Positions 1-5,709 of a DNA stretch of 6,220 bases are shown piece after piece (position 1 is the first letter of the stretch; each line of letters begins with the position of its first letter). A program made the translations under genes and the position numbers. Under the pieces are notes generated by a model. That model worked only from the letters and a program-made list of their open reading frames with translations. It did not search any database and had not been told where the DNA came from. Location: the NCBI GenBank assembly GCA_037190845.1, contig JBBCJI010000042.1:1-6220 (forward strand), written 5' to 3'. The DNA comes from JBEBVQ01 sp037190845. GTDB taxonomy: Bacteria; Bacteroidota; Bacteroidia; Chitinophagales; Chitinophagaceae.

Positions 1-141
1 AGGAATTGCCTGTCGGGTACCGGACGGTTTTAAACCTGTATGTTTTCGAGGATCTCAGTCATAAGGAGATCGCCGCCCTGCTGGATATTTCGGTAAACAC
101 GTCTAAATCACAACTGTTCAAAGCCCGGTCATTGCTGCAGC
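1..141 (+). repeat. Terminal direct repeat, left copy (contig closure overlap)
   Basis: Bases 1-141 match 6080-6220 at every position I compared. The length of exactly 141 is the largest default k-mer of the MEGAHIT assembler, so this is expected for a graph path that closes on itself. It lies inside the sigma factor region 4 coding sequence and keeps the frame. The unique circle is therefore 6,079 bp. Confidence 0.97.
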
Positions 142-185
142 AGAAGATAGCAGCAGATAACCGCACACCATTTTTACACAATTAA
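1..185 (+). CDS. ECF-type RNA polymerase sigma factor, 3' part (same gene as 5710-6220)
   Basis: The open frame begins at base 3 (bases 1-2 finish a Gln codon) and ends with TAA at 183-185. It encodes region 4 of an ECF sigma factor: the segment before the recognition domain, then the -35-binding helix-turn-helix KEIAALLDISVNTSKSQLFK, and the tail KIAADNRTPFLHN. Bases 1-141 are identical to 6080-6220, so this is most simply the end of the gene that starts at 5710, not a second gene. Bases 142-185 are the only part not present at the right end. The stop lies 9 bases before the ATG of the 223-aa membrane protein, which places the two in one transcript. If the overlap were a true biological repeat, this would instead be the tail of a paralogous sigma factor; I think that unlikely. 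Confidence 0.93.
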   Translation, partial: ELPVGYRTVLNLYVFEDLSHKEIAALLDISVNTSKSQLFKARSLLQQKIAADNRTPFLHN

Positions 186-194
186 AGAGGCGTC

Positions 195-866
195 ATGAAA
201 TCATCTTTTGACCAACAGTTGAAGCAGAAACTGGAGCACAGCAGCCCGGAAGAGTTGGGTTATCCATTCGACCCGGAACAGCTCTGGAATAAAATGGGTA
301 TCCCTCCCCGGCAGAAAAAACCTGTATACAAGCTGTGGTACACGCATGCGGCAGCCCTTGCGGCCGGGCTGATTACAGGCGCCCTGTTGCTGGCATTACT
401 TCAGGAGGGACAGCCGGAAGCAATCACTCATACTGTTTATGTGCGTGACACGGTGCGTATTGCCACAACCGTCGCCACAGCGGCTCCGGAGCCGGAAGCG
501 ATACGGGAAGCGGGCAAAAAAATGCCGCCGCTACCGGTCAAGCCTGTAACCCGTGGGCCGGCGGGTCTGCAGAAGGAGCAGGGTGAAACAGGAAATCTGA
601 CTGCCGCACAACCGCAGACAGCGGAACAAGTGCAGGAGCCGGCGCTTCCGGAAACTCTTCCGGCAACAAACGAACCTTATCAGGCTCCCCGGAAAAAAGT
701 GATCCACCTCGCCGATCTCCGGAATGAAAACAATCCGCTTCAGGGCGGTCCTGCCCGGATGCCGGAAATGCTCTGGACGAAGATACTCCCTAAGGCATAC
801 CACACGGAAGAAAACCCGGAGACGTTCTCCGTACTGTTTACCCAACAACTTAAACACAGAAAATAA
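195..866 (+). CDS. Single-pass membrane protein, candidate anti-sigma factor for the upstream ECF sigma
   Basis: A 223-residue protein with no family I can name firmly. Residues 1-48 are polar and probably cytoplasmic; they include DQQLKQKLEHSSPEELG and FDPEQLWNKM, short amphipathic stretches that could contact a sigma factor. One membrane helix spans about 50-69 (THAAALAAGLITGALLLALL). The remainder (70-223) should be periplasmic: it is rich in Pro, Ala, Glu and Gln from 90 to 165, like a flexible spacer, followed by a better ordered end with KKVIHLADLRNENN (167-180). No zinc-binding HxxxCxxC anti-sigma motif is present. AAAGAGG (184-190) lies just before the ATG, and the sigma stop is 9 bases upstream. 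The anti-sigma role is inferred from position and topology: Bacteroidota ECF genes are often followed by such a protein. It could also be a structural envelope protein. Confidence 0.85.
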   Translation: MKSSFDQQLKQKLEHSSPEELGYPFDPEQLWNKMGIPPRQKKPVYKLWYTHAAALAAGLITGALLLALLQEGQPEAITHTVYVRDTVRIATTVATAAPEPEAIREAGKKMPPLPVKPVTRGPAGLQKEQGETGNLTAAQPQTAEQVQEPALPETLPATNEPYQAPRKKVIHLADLRNENNPLQGGPARMPEMLWTKILPKAYHTEENPETFSVLFTQQLKHRK

Positions 867-874
867 GACATACC

Positions 875-2020
875 ATGATGAAAAAGATCCCGTTGCTGCT
901 TATCGCGGTATCCGGCCTGTATGGCCGTGCCCATGCCCAGATGGCCTCCGCTTTTGATGCCCCGGTCGGAGCGCCGCCACAGGTACAGCTTTTTGACCTG
1001 AATGAATACCAGCGAAACCACCAGTTCCGGGTACAACTACCTTCGGACGGTACGCTGCTCATAGATTTCCAGCGATTAAGCGACTGGGGAGCGGAGCATA
1101 AGCTAAATGAGGTGGCCGGCATCGCAGCAGATCAGGTACGGTTACTCAAAGGAGAACTGTTGCATGATTATTCCACGAAGTCCATAGACATCAATATCCC
1201 GGTAAACGGAGCGCCCATTGCAGTCCGGTACAGGGAAGACGATCATGAAAAAAACCAGCGGATATATCAGGATGGTACTTATTATCCGTTGAAAACTGCA
1301 TTTGATACCGTAGTCGTTGTCCGTAATATAGGCATACGTACCAGGCCACAGGTAGATTCCGGTCTGGTGCAGATCAAATACACCTTCATCTTAAAAGATA
1401 TTTCCGAACTGGAGTACCTTGCCGGTAACTCTGAGATCCTTGCCGATGCCGGTAATGAGCTGGATACGGCTATTGCGCGGAAGCGGAAAAAATGGTACAA
1501 CCAGGATGCCCGGCACCACCGGCTGTTGCTGGATTATCATCCGGACCGGAGTAAAAAAGTGCTCGTGCCAAGCGACGGTGACCTGTTTCCCTTTATGGAT
1601 AAGCATATCGGTGTGTATGTCAGCTTCGGCGGGGTCATCTTCCGCAACTCAGTCTCACCTTTCTTTGATCATTCGATCGGGTATATCCTTCCTTCACACA
1701 ATACAATAAAACCCTTCGTCGGACTGAACATTACTTCGTTTGGTGTGTTCAACAATGATTTTTCCGTCAACCGGTTTTACAATTCCATCAATGCGGAGTT
1801 CGGGGTATTCCGCGCCGGATCCGGACTAATGAAGGAGAAAACCTCCTTTGCGCTGGGGATGATGTACAGCGATTTTAAACCAGCGGACAAGATGTTTCAC
1901 CTCGGGATCAATTACGGCGTCAACCATTTTTTTACCATAGGTCTGAGTATGGCCAGCGAGCTCAGAGCAGGCAAGAACAACAACGGACTGATGAGTGTAA
2001 ATTTTAAAATAAACCTTTAG
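875..2020 (+). CDS. Exported protein of unknown function with a probable C-terminal beta-barrel
   Basis: A 381-residue protein. Residues 1-21 form a Sec signal peptide: MMKKIP, a hydrophobic core LLLIAVSGLYG, then a likely cleavage after RAHA with Gln22 as the new N-terminus. There is no lipobox cysteine. Residues about 30-225 are a soluble region with alternating strands (for example QFRVQLPSDGTLLIDF at 50-65 and FDTVVVVRNIGIRTR at 143-157) and a basic, helical segment near 195-225. From about 244 onward come amphipathic, glycine- and aromatic-rich strands (HIGVYVSFGGVIF, KPFVGLNITSFGVF, NSINAEFGVF, TSFALGMMY, FHLGINYGV, FTIGLSMAS) ending in SVNFKINL, which fits a small outer-membrane barrel. 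The end is Leu, not the common Phe. The gene starts 8 bases after the membrane-protein gene, so it is the third gene of the sigma operon and may sense or be a target of that system (inference). The second ATG (878) is an equally possible start. Confidence 0.85.
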   Translation: MMKKIPLLLIAVSGLYGRAHAQMASAFDAPVGAPPQVQLFDLNEYQRNHQFRVQLPSDGTLLIDFQRLSDWGAEHKLNEVAGIAADQVRLLKGELLHDYSTKSIDINIPVNGAPIAVRYREDDHEKNQRIYQDGTYYPLKTAFDTVVVVRNIGIRTRPQVDSGLVQIKYTFILKDISELEYLAGNSEILADAGNELDTAIARKRKKWYNQDARHHRLLLDYHPDRSKKVLVPSDGDLFPFMDKHIGVYVSFGGVIFRNSVSPFFDHSIGYILPSHNTIKPFVGLNITSFGVFNNDFSVNRFYNSINAEFGVFRAGSGLMKEKTSFALGMMYSDFKPADKMFHLGINYGVNHFFTIGLSMASELRAGKNNNGLMSVNFKINL

Positions 2021-2021
2021 T

Positions 2022-2074
2022 GCCTGTTTAAAAATCCCTCATTAATCATTTCCATGACTAAAATTTAAACAGGC
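2022..2074. terminator. Inverted repeat directly after the sigma operon (possible terminator or element end)
   Basis: GCCTGTTTAAA at 2022-2032 is the exact reverse complement of TTTAAACAGGC at 2064-2074, with a 31-base spacer. It begins two bases after the stop codon of the exported-protein gene, where a terminator would be expected. The long loop and AT-rich stem are not those of a classic intrinsic terminator, and the arms resemble the sequence at the far border of the island (2586-2611), so an insertion-element or MITE remnant is an alternative. Confidence 0.45.
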
Positions 2075-2230
2075 TCTTAAAACTAAAAATGCTTCGTAAA
2101 AAGTAATAAGGAATAACACCCCTCACGTTCTCCCCTCTATGGGAGACGACCAGTCCGTCCTGCTGCTGAACAATAACAAATGAACGGCGCAAACTCCCTC
2201 TTTGAAGGGAGACTGTATACGAGTTGGGAC

Positions 2231-2250
2231 AAACTTTGTTAACAATGTTT
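2231..2250. repeat. 20-bp near-perfect palindrome
   Basis: AAACTTTGTTAACAATGTTT equals its own reverse complement except for one mismatched pair; the core TTGTTAACAA is perfect. Its symmetry is that of a dimeric regulator's operator, but it lies more than 200 bp past the end of the sigma operon and more than 350 bp beyond the 3' end of the DUF4870 gene, so no target promoter is evident. Confidence 0.4.
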
Positions 2251-2300
2251 TGTGATATCTGGTGTTGCCCGGAGTGGTATTCCCTCCGAACAACTACTCC

Positions 2301-2391
2301 GTCATCCAGAATGGAGCGTAGCGGAATGAAGGATCTCACGTAATGTGGGACATTCATTGTGTGGGATCCTTCGCTCCACGCTCAGGATGAC
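2301..2391. repeat. REP/BIME-like pair of inverted repeat arms
   Basis: One arm starts GTCATCCAGAATGGAGCG and runs 2301-2339. The other, read on the - strand from 2391 to 2359, starts GTCATCCTGAGCGTGGAGCG. They share GTCATCC, GGAGCG, GAAGGATC and a CAC end, and differ by small insertions. The inner part forms a good stem, GGATCTCAC (2331-2339) with GTGGGATCC (2361-2369), one mismatch. The GTCATCC...GAAGGATC type is, from memory, a widely dispersed intergenic repeat in many bacteria. Read through in frame it gives peptides such as CHPERGAKDPTQ, a known kind of false gene product. Confidence 0.7.
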
Positions 2392-2619
2392 ATCGTAATT
2401 GTTGTATAGCGTCGGCTCTGATGAATACCAAGACAATAAATGGCAGCTTGGCATAGTTCCTCACTTTGATATAATTCAGTTGTACCAACGCCTTGCATGG
2501 GGGACGACCACGCCATGCCATCACAGTACTGCATTCATTTCTTGTCATTGCCCCATTCATTAAGTGTAACTTATAAATAATTCGAAATGACGGACTTTTT
2601 AGACAGCCTCTGGATTCCG

Positions 2620-2976
2620 TCAGATACGTGCAAATATTTTTTGTGCCGGTCTGCCGATAAACGGAATAGGCTGCATACGGCCGTTTGCAGCATGTACCAC
2701 ACCGATAAGCCACAGCATAAATAAAATGATACCTGCTATGGTGCTGAGCACAAAGCTGAGCAGATCGGCGGGAAGACCAAACCGGATGATGATGTTGATA
2801 ATTGCTGTAATGATGTGCAGCAGCAGCGTTTGCCGGAGGTGATAGGCCGAAAACGCAGTTTTGGGATCTCCGTACAAGGCAAAATAAGCAATCAGCCAGC
2901 CGATGAACGTAAGGTAACATACGATCCCGGCGGTTTTCGGATTGTCAGGAGAACCTATATAAGCATCGTCTGCCAT
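2620..2976 (-). CDS. Small DUF4870/Tic20-like integral membrane protein
   Basis: 118 residues when started at the ATG at 2976. The N-terminus MADDAYIGSPDNPKTAG is followed by a first membrane helix (about 16-34, AGIVCYLTFIGWLIAYFAL), a short connecting segment with SAYHLRQT (43-50), a second helix (about 51-67) and a third (about 72-96). The protein ends in ANGRMQPIPFIGRPAQKIF, matching the family's usual 'NG..KP.P..G...QK.F' tail. DUF4870/Tic20-like proteins are inner-membrane proteins of unsettled function. The frame is open upstream to 3111, but the extra 45 residues are basic, unlike the family, and would overlap the prmC promoter and start, so the internal Met is preferred. It is divergent from prmC with 120 bp between the starts. 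No Shine-Dalgarno sequence is present, as is usual for Bacteroidota. Confidence 0.88.
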   Translation of the reverse strand: MADDAYIGSPDNPKTAGIVCYLTFIGWLIAYFALYGDPKTAFSAYHLRQTLLLHIITAIINIIIRFGLPADLLSFVLSTIAGIILFMLWLIGVVHAANGRMQPIPFIGRPAQKIFARI

Positions 2977-3014
2977 GATGATTCGATTGGTAAAGACAGG
3001 GATACCTGATCTTA

Positions 3015-3022
3015 TAAAGATA
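3015..3022 (-). promoter_or_regulatory. Candidate -7 box for the DUF4870-like gene
   Basis: Read on the - strand this is TATCTTTA, one base from the Bacteroidota -7 consensus TAnnTTTG. It would start transcription near 3008, leaving a leader of roughly 30 nt before the ATG at 2976. The only TTG upstream on that strand (3034-3036) is too close (11 bp), so the -33 element is missing or weak. Confidence 0.4.
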
Positions 3023-3083
3023 CGAAAAAAATACAATCTGCTCCTGCTCTGATTCTTTGATCTTTTCTCCTGCCCCAGGTGTG

Positions 3084-3091
3084 TATCTTTG
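3084..3091 (+). promoter_or_regulatory. -7 box of the prmC promoter
   Basis: TATCTTTG is an exact match to TAnnTTTG. A TTTG at 3056-3059 could be the -33 element, though the 24-bp gap is slightly long. The predicted transcription start is about 4-8 bases downstream, at or within a few bases of the ATG at 3097, so the mRNA should have essentially no leader. This box also argues against the GTG at 3079 as the start codon. Confidence 0.6.
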
Positions 3092-3096
3092 CCGGT

Positions 3097-3940
3097 ATGT
3101 TCACCTGCCACCAGGCTTTTTACCGGTTAAAACAATCCCTGCAACCTCTGTATGATGCACACGAGGCCGCAGTCATTGCGCATGCAGTGCTGCATCACAT
3201 TACCGGTATGGACAAGCTGCAGCGGGTGGTGCAAAAGGATACATTGCTTACGGCTGAACAGAACGATACGTTACAGCAGTATACCCGCGATCTGCAGCAG
3301 GGCAGGCCATTGCAATATGTGTTGGATCAAGCCTGGTTTCTGGGCCGGGAGTTCCGGGTAGATGAGCGGGTATTGATACCGCGTCCCGAAACGGAAGAGC
3401 TCGTGCAATGGATCATGGATGATTATGCCGCCACTACCGGTGACCTGCGAATACTCGATATCGGGACCGGTTCGGGCTGTATTCCGGTGAGCCTGGACTT
3501 GGCTATGCCGGATGCCATAACCGAAGCCTGCGATGTAAGCCCCGGCGCCTTACACGTAGCCCGGGAGAATGCGGCTGCTTTGGGGGCGAATGTACGGTTC
3601 TTTCTGTGCGATATACTGGATAGGGAAGTGCGCAGCATTTTGCCGGTATATGATATCCTTGTGTCGAATCCTCCTTACATTCCGGCAACAGAAAGAGACA
3701 GCCTGCATGCAAACGTCCGGGATTTCGAACCGTCGCTTGCTTTATTTACTCCGGATGATGATCCCTTGATTTTTTACCGCGCTATTGCGGATTTTGGTGT
3801 GCTGCATCTCAAATCCGGCGGGGCCGTTTATTGTGAGCTGCACCGGGATTATGCGGATGAAACAGCCGGGCTGTTTACAACGTACGGCTATCGCGTGACG
3901 TTACGTAAAGATATGCATGGGCATCCGCGGATGCTGAAAG

Positions 3941-3960
<20 letters not shown>
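3097..3960 (+). CDS. prmC: Peptide chain release factor N5-glutamine methyltransferase PrmC
   Basis: A 287-residue class I SAM-dependent methyltransferase that methylates the glutamine of the GGQ motif in release factors RF1 and RF2, improving translation termination. The helical N-terminal domain (1-85) is followed by the family motif LIPRPETEELV (93-103), the SAM-binding loop DIGTGSGCIPVSL (121-133), the acidic CDVS (145-148), the catalytic/substrate NPPY (191-194, in SNPPYIP), FEPSLALF (210-217) and the C-terminal KDMHGHPRML (271-280). Length and motif order match E. coli PrmC (277 aa). The ATG at 3097 is chosen over an in-frame GTG at 3079 because a perfect -7 box (3084-3091) lies between them. 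The last codons (VMNDE and the stop) fall inside the heptamer repeat arm at 3941-3968, so the extreme C-terminus is probably not conserved. It is convergent with fumC. RF genes are not in the window. Confidence 0.95.
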
Positions 3961-4050
<90 letters not shown>

Positions 4051-4055
<5 letters not shown>

Positions 4056-5448
4056 TGTCTCCGACCATGGTCCTGGGGTCTACCCATTCATCAAACTGTT
4101 CTGCTGTCAGGTAGCCCAGGTCTATCGCGGTTTGTTTCAGTGTTTTGCCTTCTTTGTGTGCGGTCTGTGCGATCTCGGCGGCTTTGTAATAACCGATCTT
4201 CGTATTAAGTGCTGTAACGAGCATCAGAGAATTGTGCAGATGCTGGTCAATATTCTTTTGAATCGGAGCAAGCCCTTCTGCACATTTATCGTTGAAGCTC
4301 ACGCAACCTTCGCCGATCAGGCGGGCACTGTGCAGGAAGTTGTAGATCATCACCGGTTTGAACACATTCAGCTCGAAATGGCCGGTGGCTCCGCCGATAT
4401 TGATGGCCACATCATTGCCCAGCACCTGCGCGGCGATCATCGTAAGCGCTTCGCATTGTGTCGGGTTTACCTTGCCGGGCATGATGGATGATCCTGGTTC
4501 ATTGTCGGGGATATATATTTCACCGATGCCGCTGCGAGGGCCGGAGCTGAGCATACGGATGTCGTTGGCAATTTTCATCAGACTGACGGCTACGGTCTTC
4601 AGTGCACCATGTGCCTCCACGATAGCGTCGTGCGCGGCGAGTGATTCGAATTTATTTTCTGCTGTAATGAACGGAAGCCCGGTGAGCTCAGCGATTTTTT
4701 CTGCTACTTTTACGGCATAGCCTTTTGGCGTGTTGATGCCGGTGCCTACGGCCGTGCCGCCCAGCGCCAGCTCAGAGAGGTGGGCCAGGGTGTTGTTGAT
4801 CGCCCGCAGACCGTGATCGAGTTGGGATACATAGCCGCTGATCTCCTGACCGAGTGTGAGTGGGGTGGCGTCCATGAAGTGGGTGCGCCCGATCTTCACC
4901 ACCTGCATGTATTCTTTGGCTTTTGCGTCCAGTGTGTCACGCAGCTTTTTGATGCCGGGGATGGTTGTTTCTACAAGCATTTTATAGGCCGCGATGTGCA
5001 TGGCGGTCGGGAAGGTATCGTTCGACGACTGCGATTTGTTGACGTCATCATTCGGATGGATCGCCTTTTCTTTATCGGTCAACTGACCTCCCTGCACTAC
5101 GTGAGCGCGGTAGGCGACCACTTCGTTTACGTTCATGTTCGACTGTGTGCCGGAACCGGTTTGCCACACCACGAGCGGGAATTCGTTATCCAGCTTGCCT
5201 TCCAGTATTTCGTCGCATACCTGTGCGATGAGCTTTGATTTTTCTTCCGGCAGCACGCCCAGCTCTGTATTGGTGAGGGCGGCGGCTTTCTTCAGGTAGG
5301 CGAAGGCACGGATGATCTCTTTGGGCATCCGGTTGATGTCCTGCGCGATCTTGAAATTTTCGATAGAGCGTTGTGTCTGTGCACCATAGTAAGCGGAGGC
5401 GGGTACTTTTACCTCGCCCATGGTGTCTTTTTCGATGCGGAATGCCAT
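4051..5448 (-). CDS. fumC: Fumarate hydratase, class II (fumarase C)
   Basis: A 465-residue cytosolic, iron-independent, homotetrameric enzyme that reversibly hydrates fumarate to L-malate in the TCA cycle; E. coli FumC has 467 residues. Visible family features: TGSGTQSNMNVNEV (97-110, substrate-binding loop), HPNDDVN (131-137, second anion site), KSQSSNDTFPTAMH (138-151), GRTHFMDATPLTLGQE (187-202) with the catalytic His190, and the signature GSSIMPGKVNPTQCE (319-333) with catalytic Ser320 and Lys326/Asn328. All are offset by +2 from E. coli His188, Ser318 and Lys324. The tail WVDPRTMVGDI is typical of class II fumarases, not of aspartase or argininosuccinate lyase. The start MAFRIEKDTMGEV fits the family. 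An A-rich stretch replaces a Shine-Dalgarno site, as is usual in Bacteroidota. It is complete, convergent with prmC and divergent from the sigma operon. Confidence 0.98.
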
Positions 5449-5507
5449 GTTTTTCGTATGATTTGAGATTTTAGTTAGCTGATCACGTCATTTAAGCAGT
5501 GTTGCCG

Positions 5508-5521
5508 GCCTTGTATAAGGC
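5508..5521 (-). repeat. Small hairpin at the predicted 5' end of the fumC mRNA
   Basis: GCCTT (5508-5512) pairs with AAGGC (5517-5521) around the loop GTAT. It sits immediately downstream of the -7 box, so it would lie at the extreme 5' end of the transcript, where a stem can protect mRNA, or at DNA level it could be a small operator. Five pairs is short and may be chance. Confidence 0.3.
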
Positions 5522-5525
5522 GGGG

Positions 5526-5533
5526 CAAAGATA
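5526..5533 (-). promoter_or_regulatory. -7 box of the fumC promoter
   Basis: On the - strand this reads TATCTTTG, an exact TAnnTTTG match, placing the start of transcription near 5520 and a leader of about 70 nt ahead of the fumC ATG. I do not see a TTG -33 element at the usual distance, so the upstream half of the promoter is weak or activator-assisted (inference). Confidence 0.55.
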
Positions 5534-5593
5534 TTACATAATTTGTTGAGGACTATGGCCGGAGTGTATGATTTTTCGGATTAGCGTAGCGGC

Positions 5594-5621
5594 TGCTCCA
5601 AAGCATCATGGAGCATATGCT
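5594..5621 (+). promoter_or_regulatory. Overlapping inverted repeats upstream of the sigma operon
   Basis: TGCTCCA (5594-5600) pairs with TGGAGCA (5609-5615) around an 8-base loop, and the perfect 10-bp palindrome AGCATATGCT (5612-5621) overlaps its right arm. This is about 90-115 bases ahead of the sigma factor ATG, within the 261-bp spacer between fumC and the sigma gene (5449-5709). I found no exact TAnnTTTG box for the sigma operon in this spacer, which would fit an autoregulated, non-housekeeping promoter, but that is inference. Confidence 0.3.
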
Positions 5622-5709
5622 GTTTACAAATTTATTTCTACCCCCGGGCAACCATTGCTCGCCAACCTGCATTTACTATTTTACAAACCGAAACCGCAGG
5701 ATCCTGAAC

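Larger units (their letters stand above)
2019..2611. repeat. Gene-free repeat island bordered by imperfect inverted repeats (possible degraded mobile element)
   Basis: The left border (+ strand, 2019-2043: AGTGCCTGTTTAAAAA then TCCCTCATT) aligns with the right border read on the - strand (2611-2586: AGAGGCTGTCTAAAAA then GTCCGTCATT) with 21 identities in 26 columns, including one gap. That is the layout of an element with terminal inverted repeats of about 593 bp in total. No transposase is readable inside in any frame, and I find no clear target-site duplication. The interior holds two small hairpins, TCTCCC/GGGAGA near 2130-2147 and CTCCCT/AGGGAG (2194-2211), a near-palindrome (2231-2250), a hairpin (2264-2294) and a REP-like pair (2301-2391). 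From 2392 to 2585 I see nothing except a short GCATGG/CCATGC inverted repeat near 2495-2518. The left border overlaps the stop codon of the preceding gene. Confidence 0.4.

Noticed and set aside
1..185. Two separate sigma factor genes with a shared 141-bp segment
   Set aside because: Exact identity of a length equal to an assembler k-mer, with perfect frame continuity, is far better explained by one gene split at the ends of a circular contig.
2058..2357. 99-codon open frame on the - strand in the island
   Set aside because: It runs through the hairpins, the near-palindrome and a REP arm (giving VRSFIPLRSILDDG); composition and motifs are those of a read-through repeat, not a protein.
2354..2920. 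188-codon open frame on the - strand across the repeat island and the DUF4870 gene
   Set aside because: It overlaps the well-supported DUF4870-like gene in another frame, and its end is the translation of the REP-like repeat (CHPERGAKDPTQ). No family features are visible.
3079..3096. In-frame GTG start giving a 293-aa PrmC
   Set aside because: The perfect -7 box at 3084-3091 lies after this codon, and the six extra residues do not resemble a PrmC N-terminus.
2977..3111. N-terminal extension of the DUF4870-like protein (163 aa)
   Set aside because: The added 45 residues are basic and low in complexity, overlap the prmC promoter and start, and lie before a typical family N-terminus.
4132..5238. 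Several + strand open frames of 119-152 codons opposite fumC
   Set aside because: They are antisense shadows of a complete, highly conserved fumarase and show no domain or signal of their own.
5617..5709. Upstream in-frame ATG for the sigma factor
   Set aside because: The 31 added residues have no sigma character and would read through the inverted repeats; the ATG at 5710 has an AGGA at good spacing.
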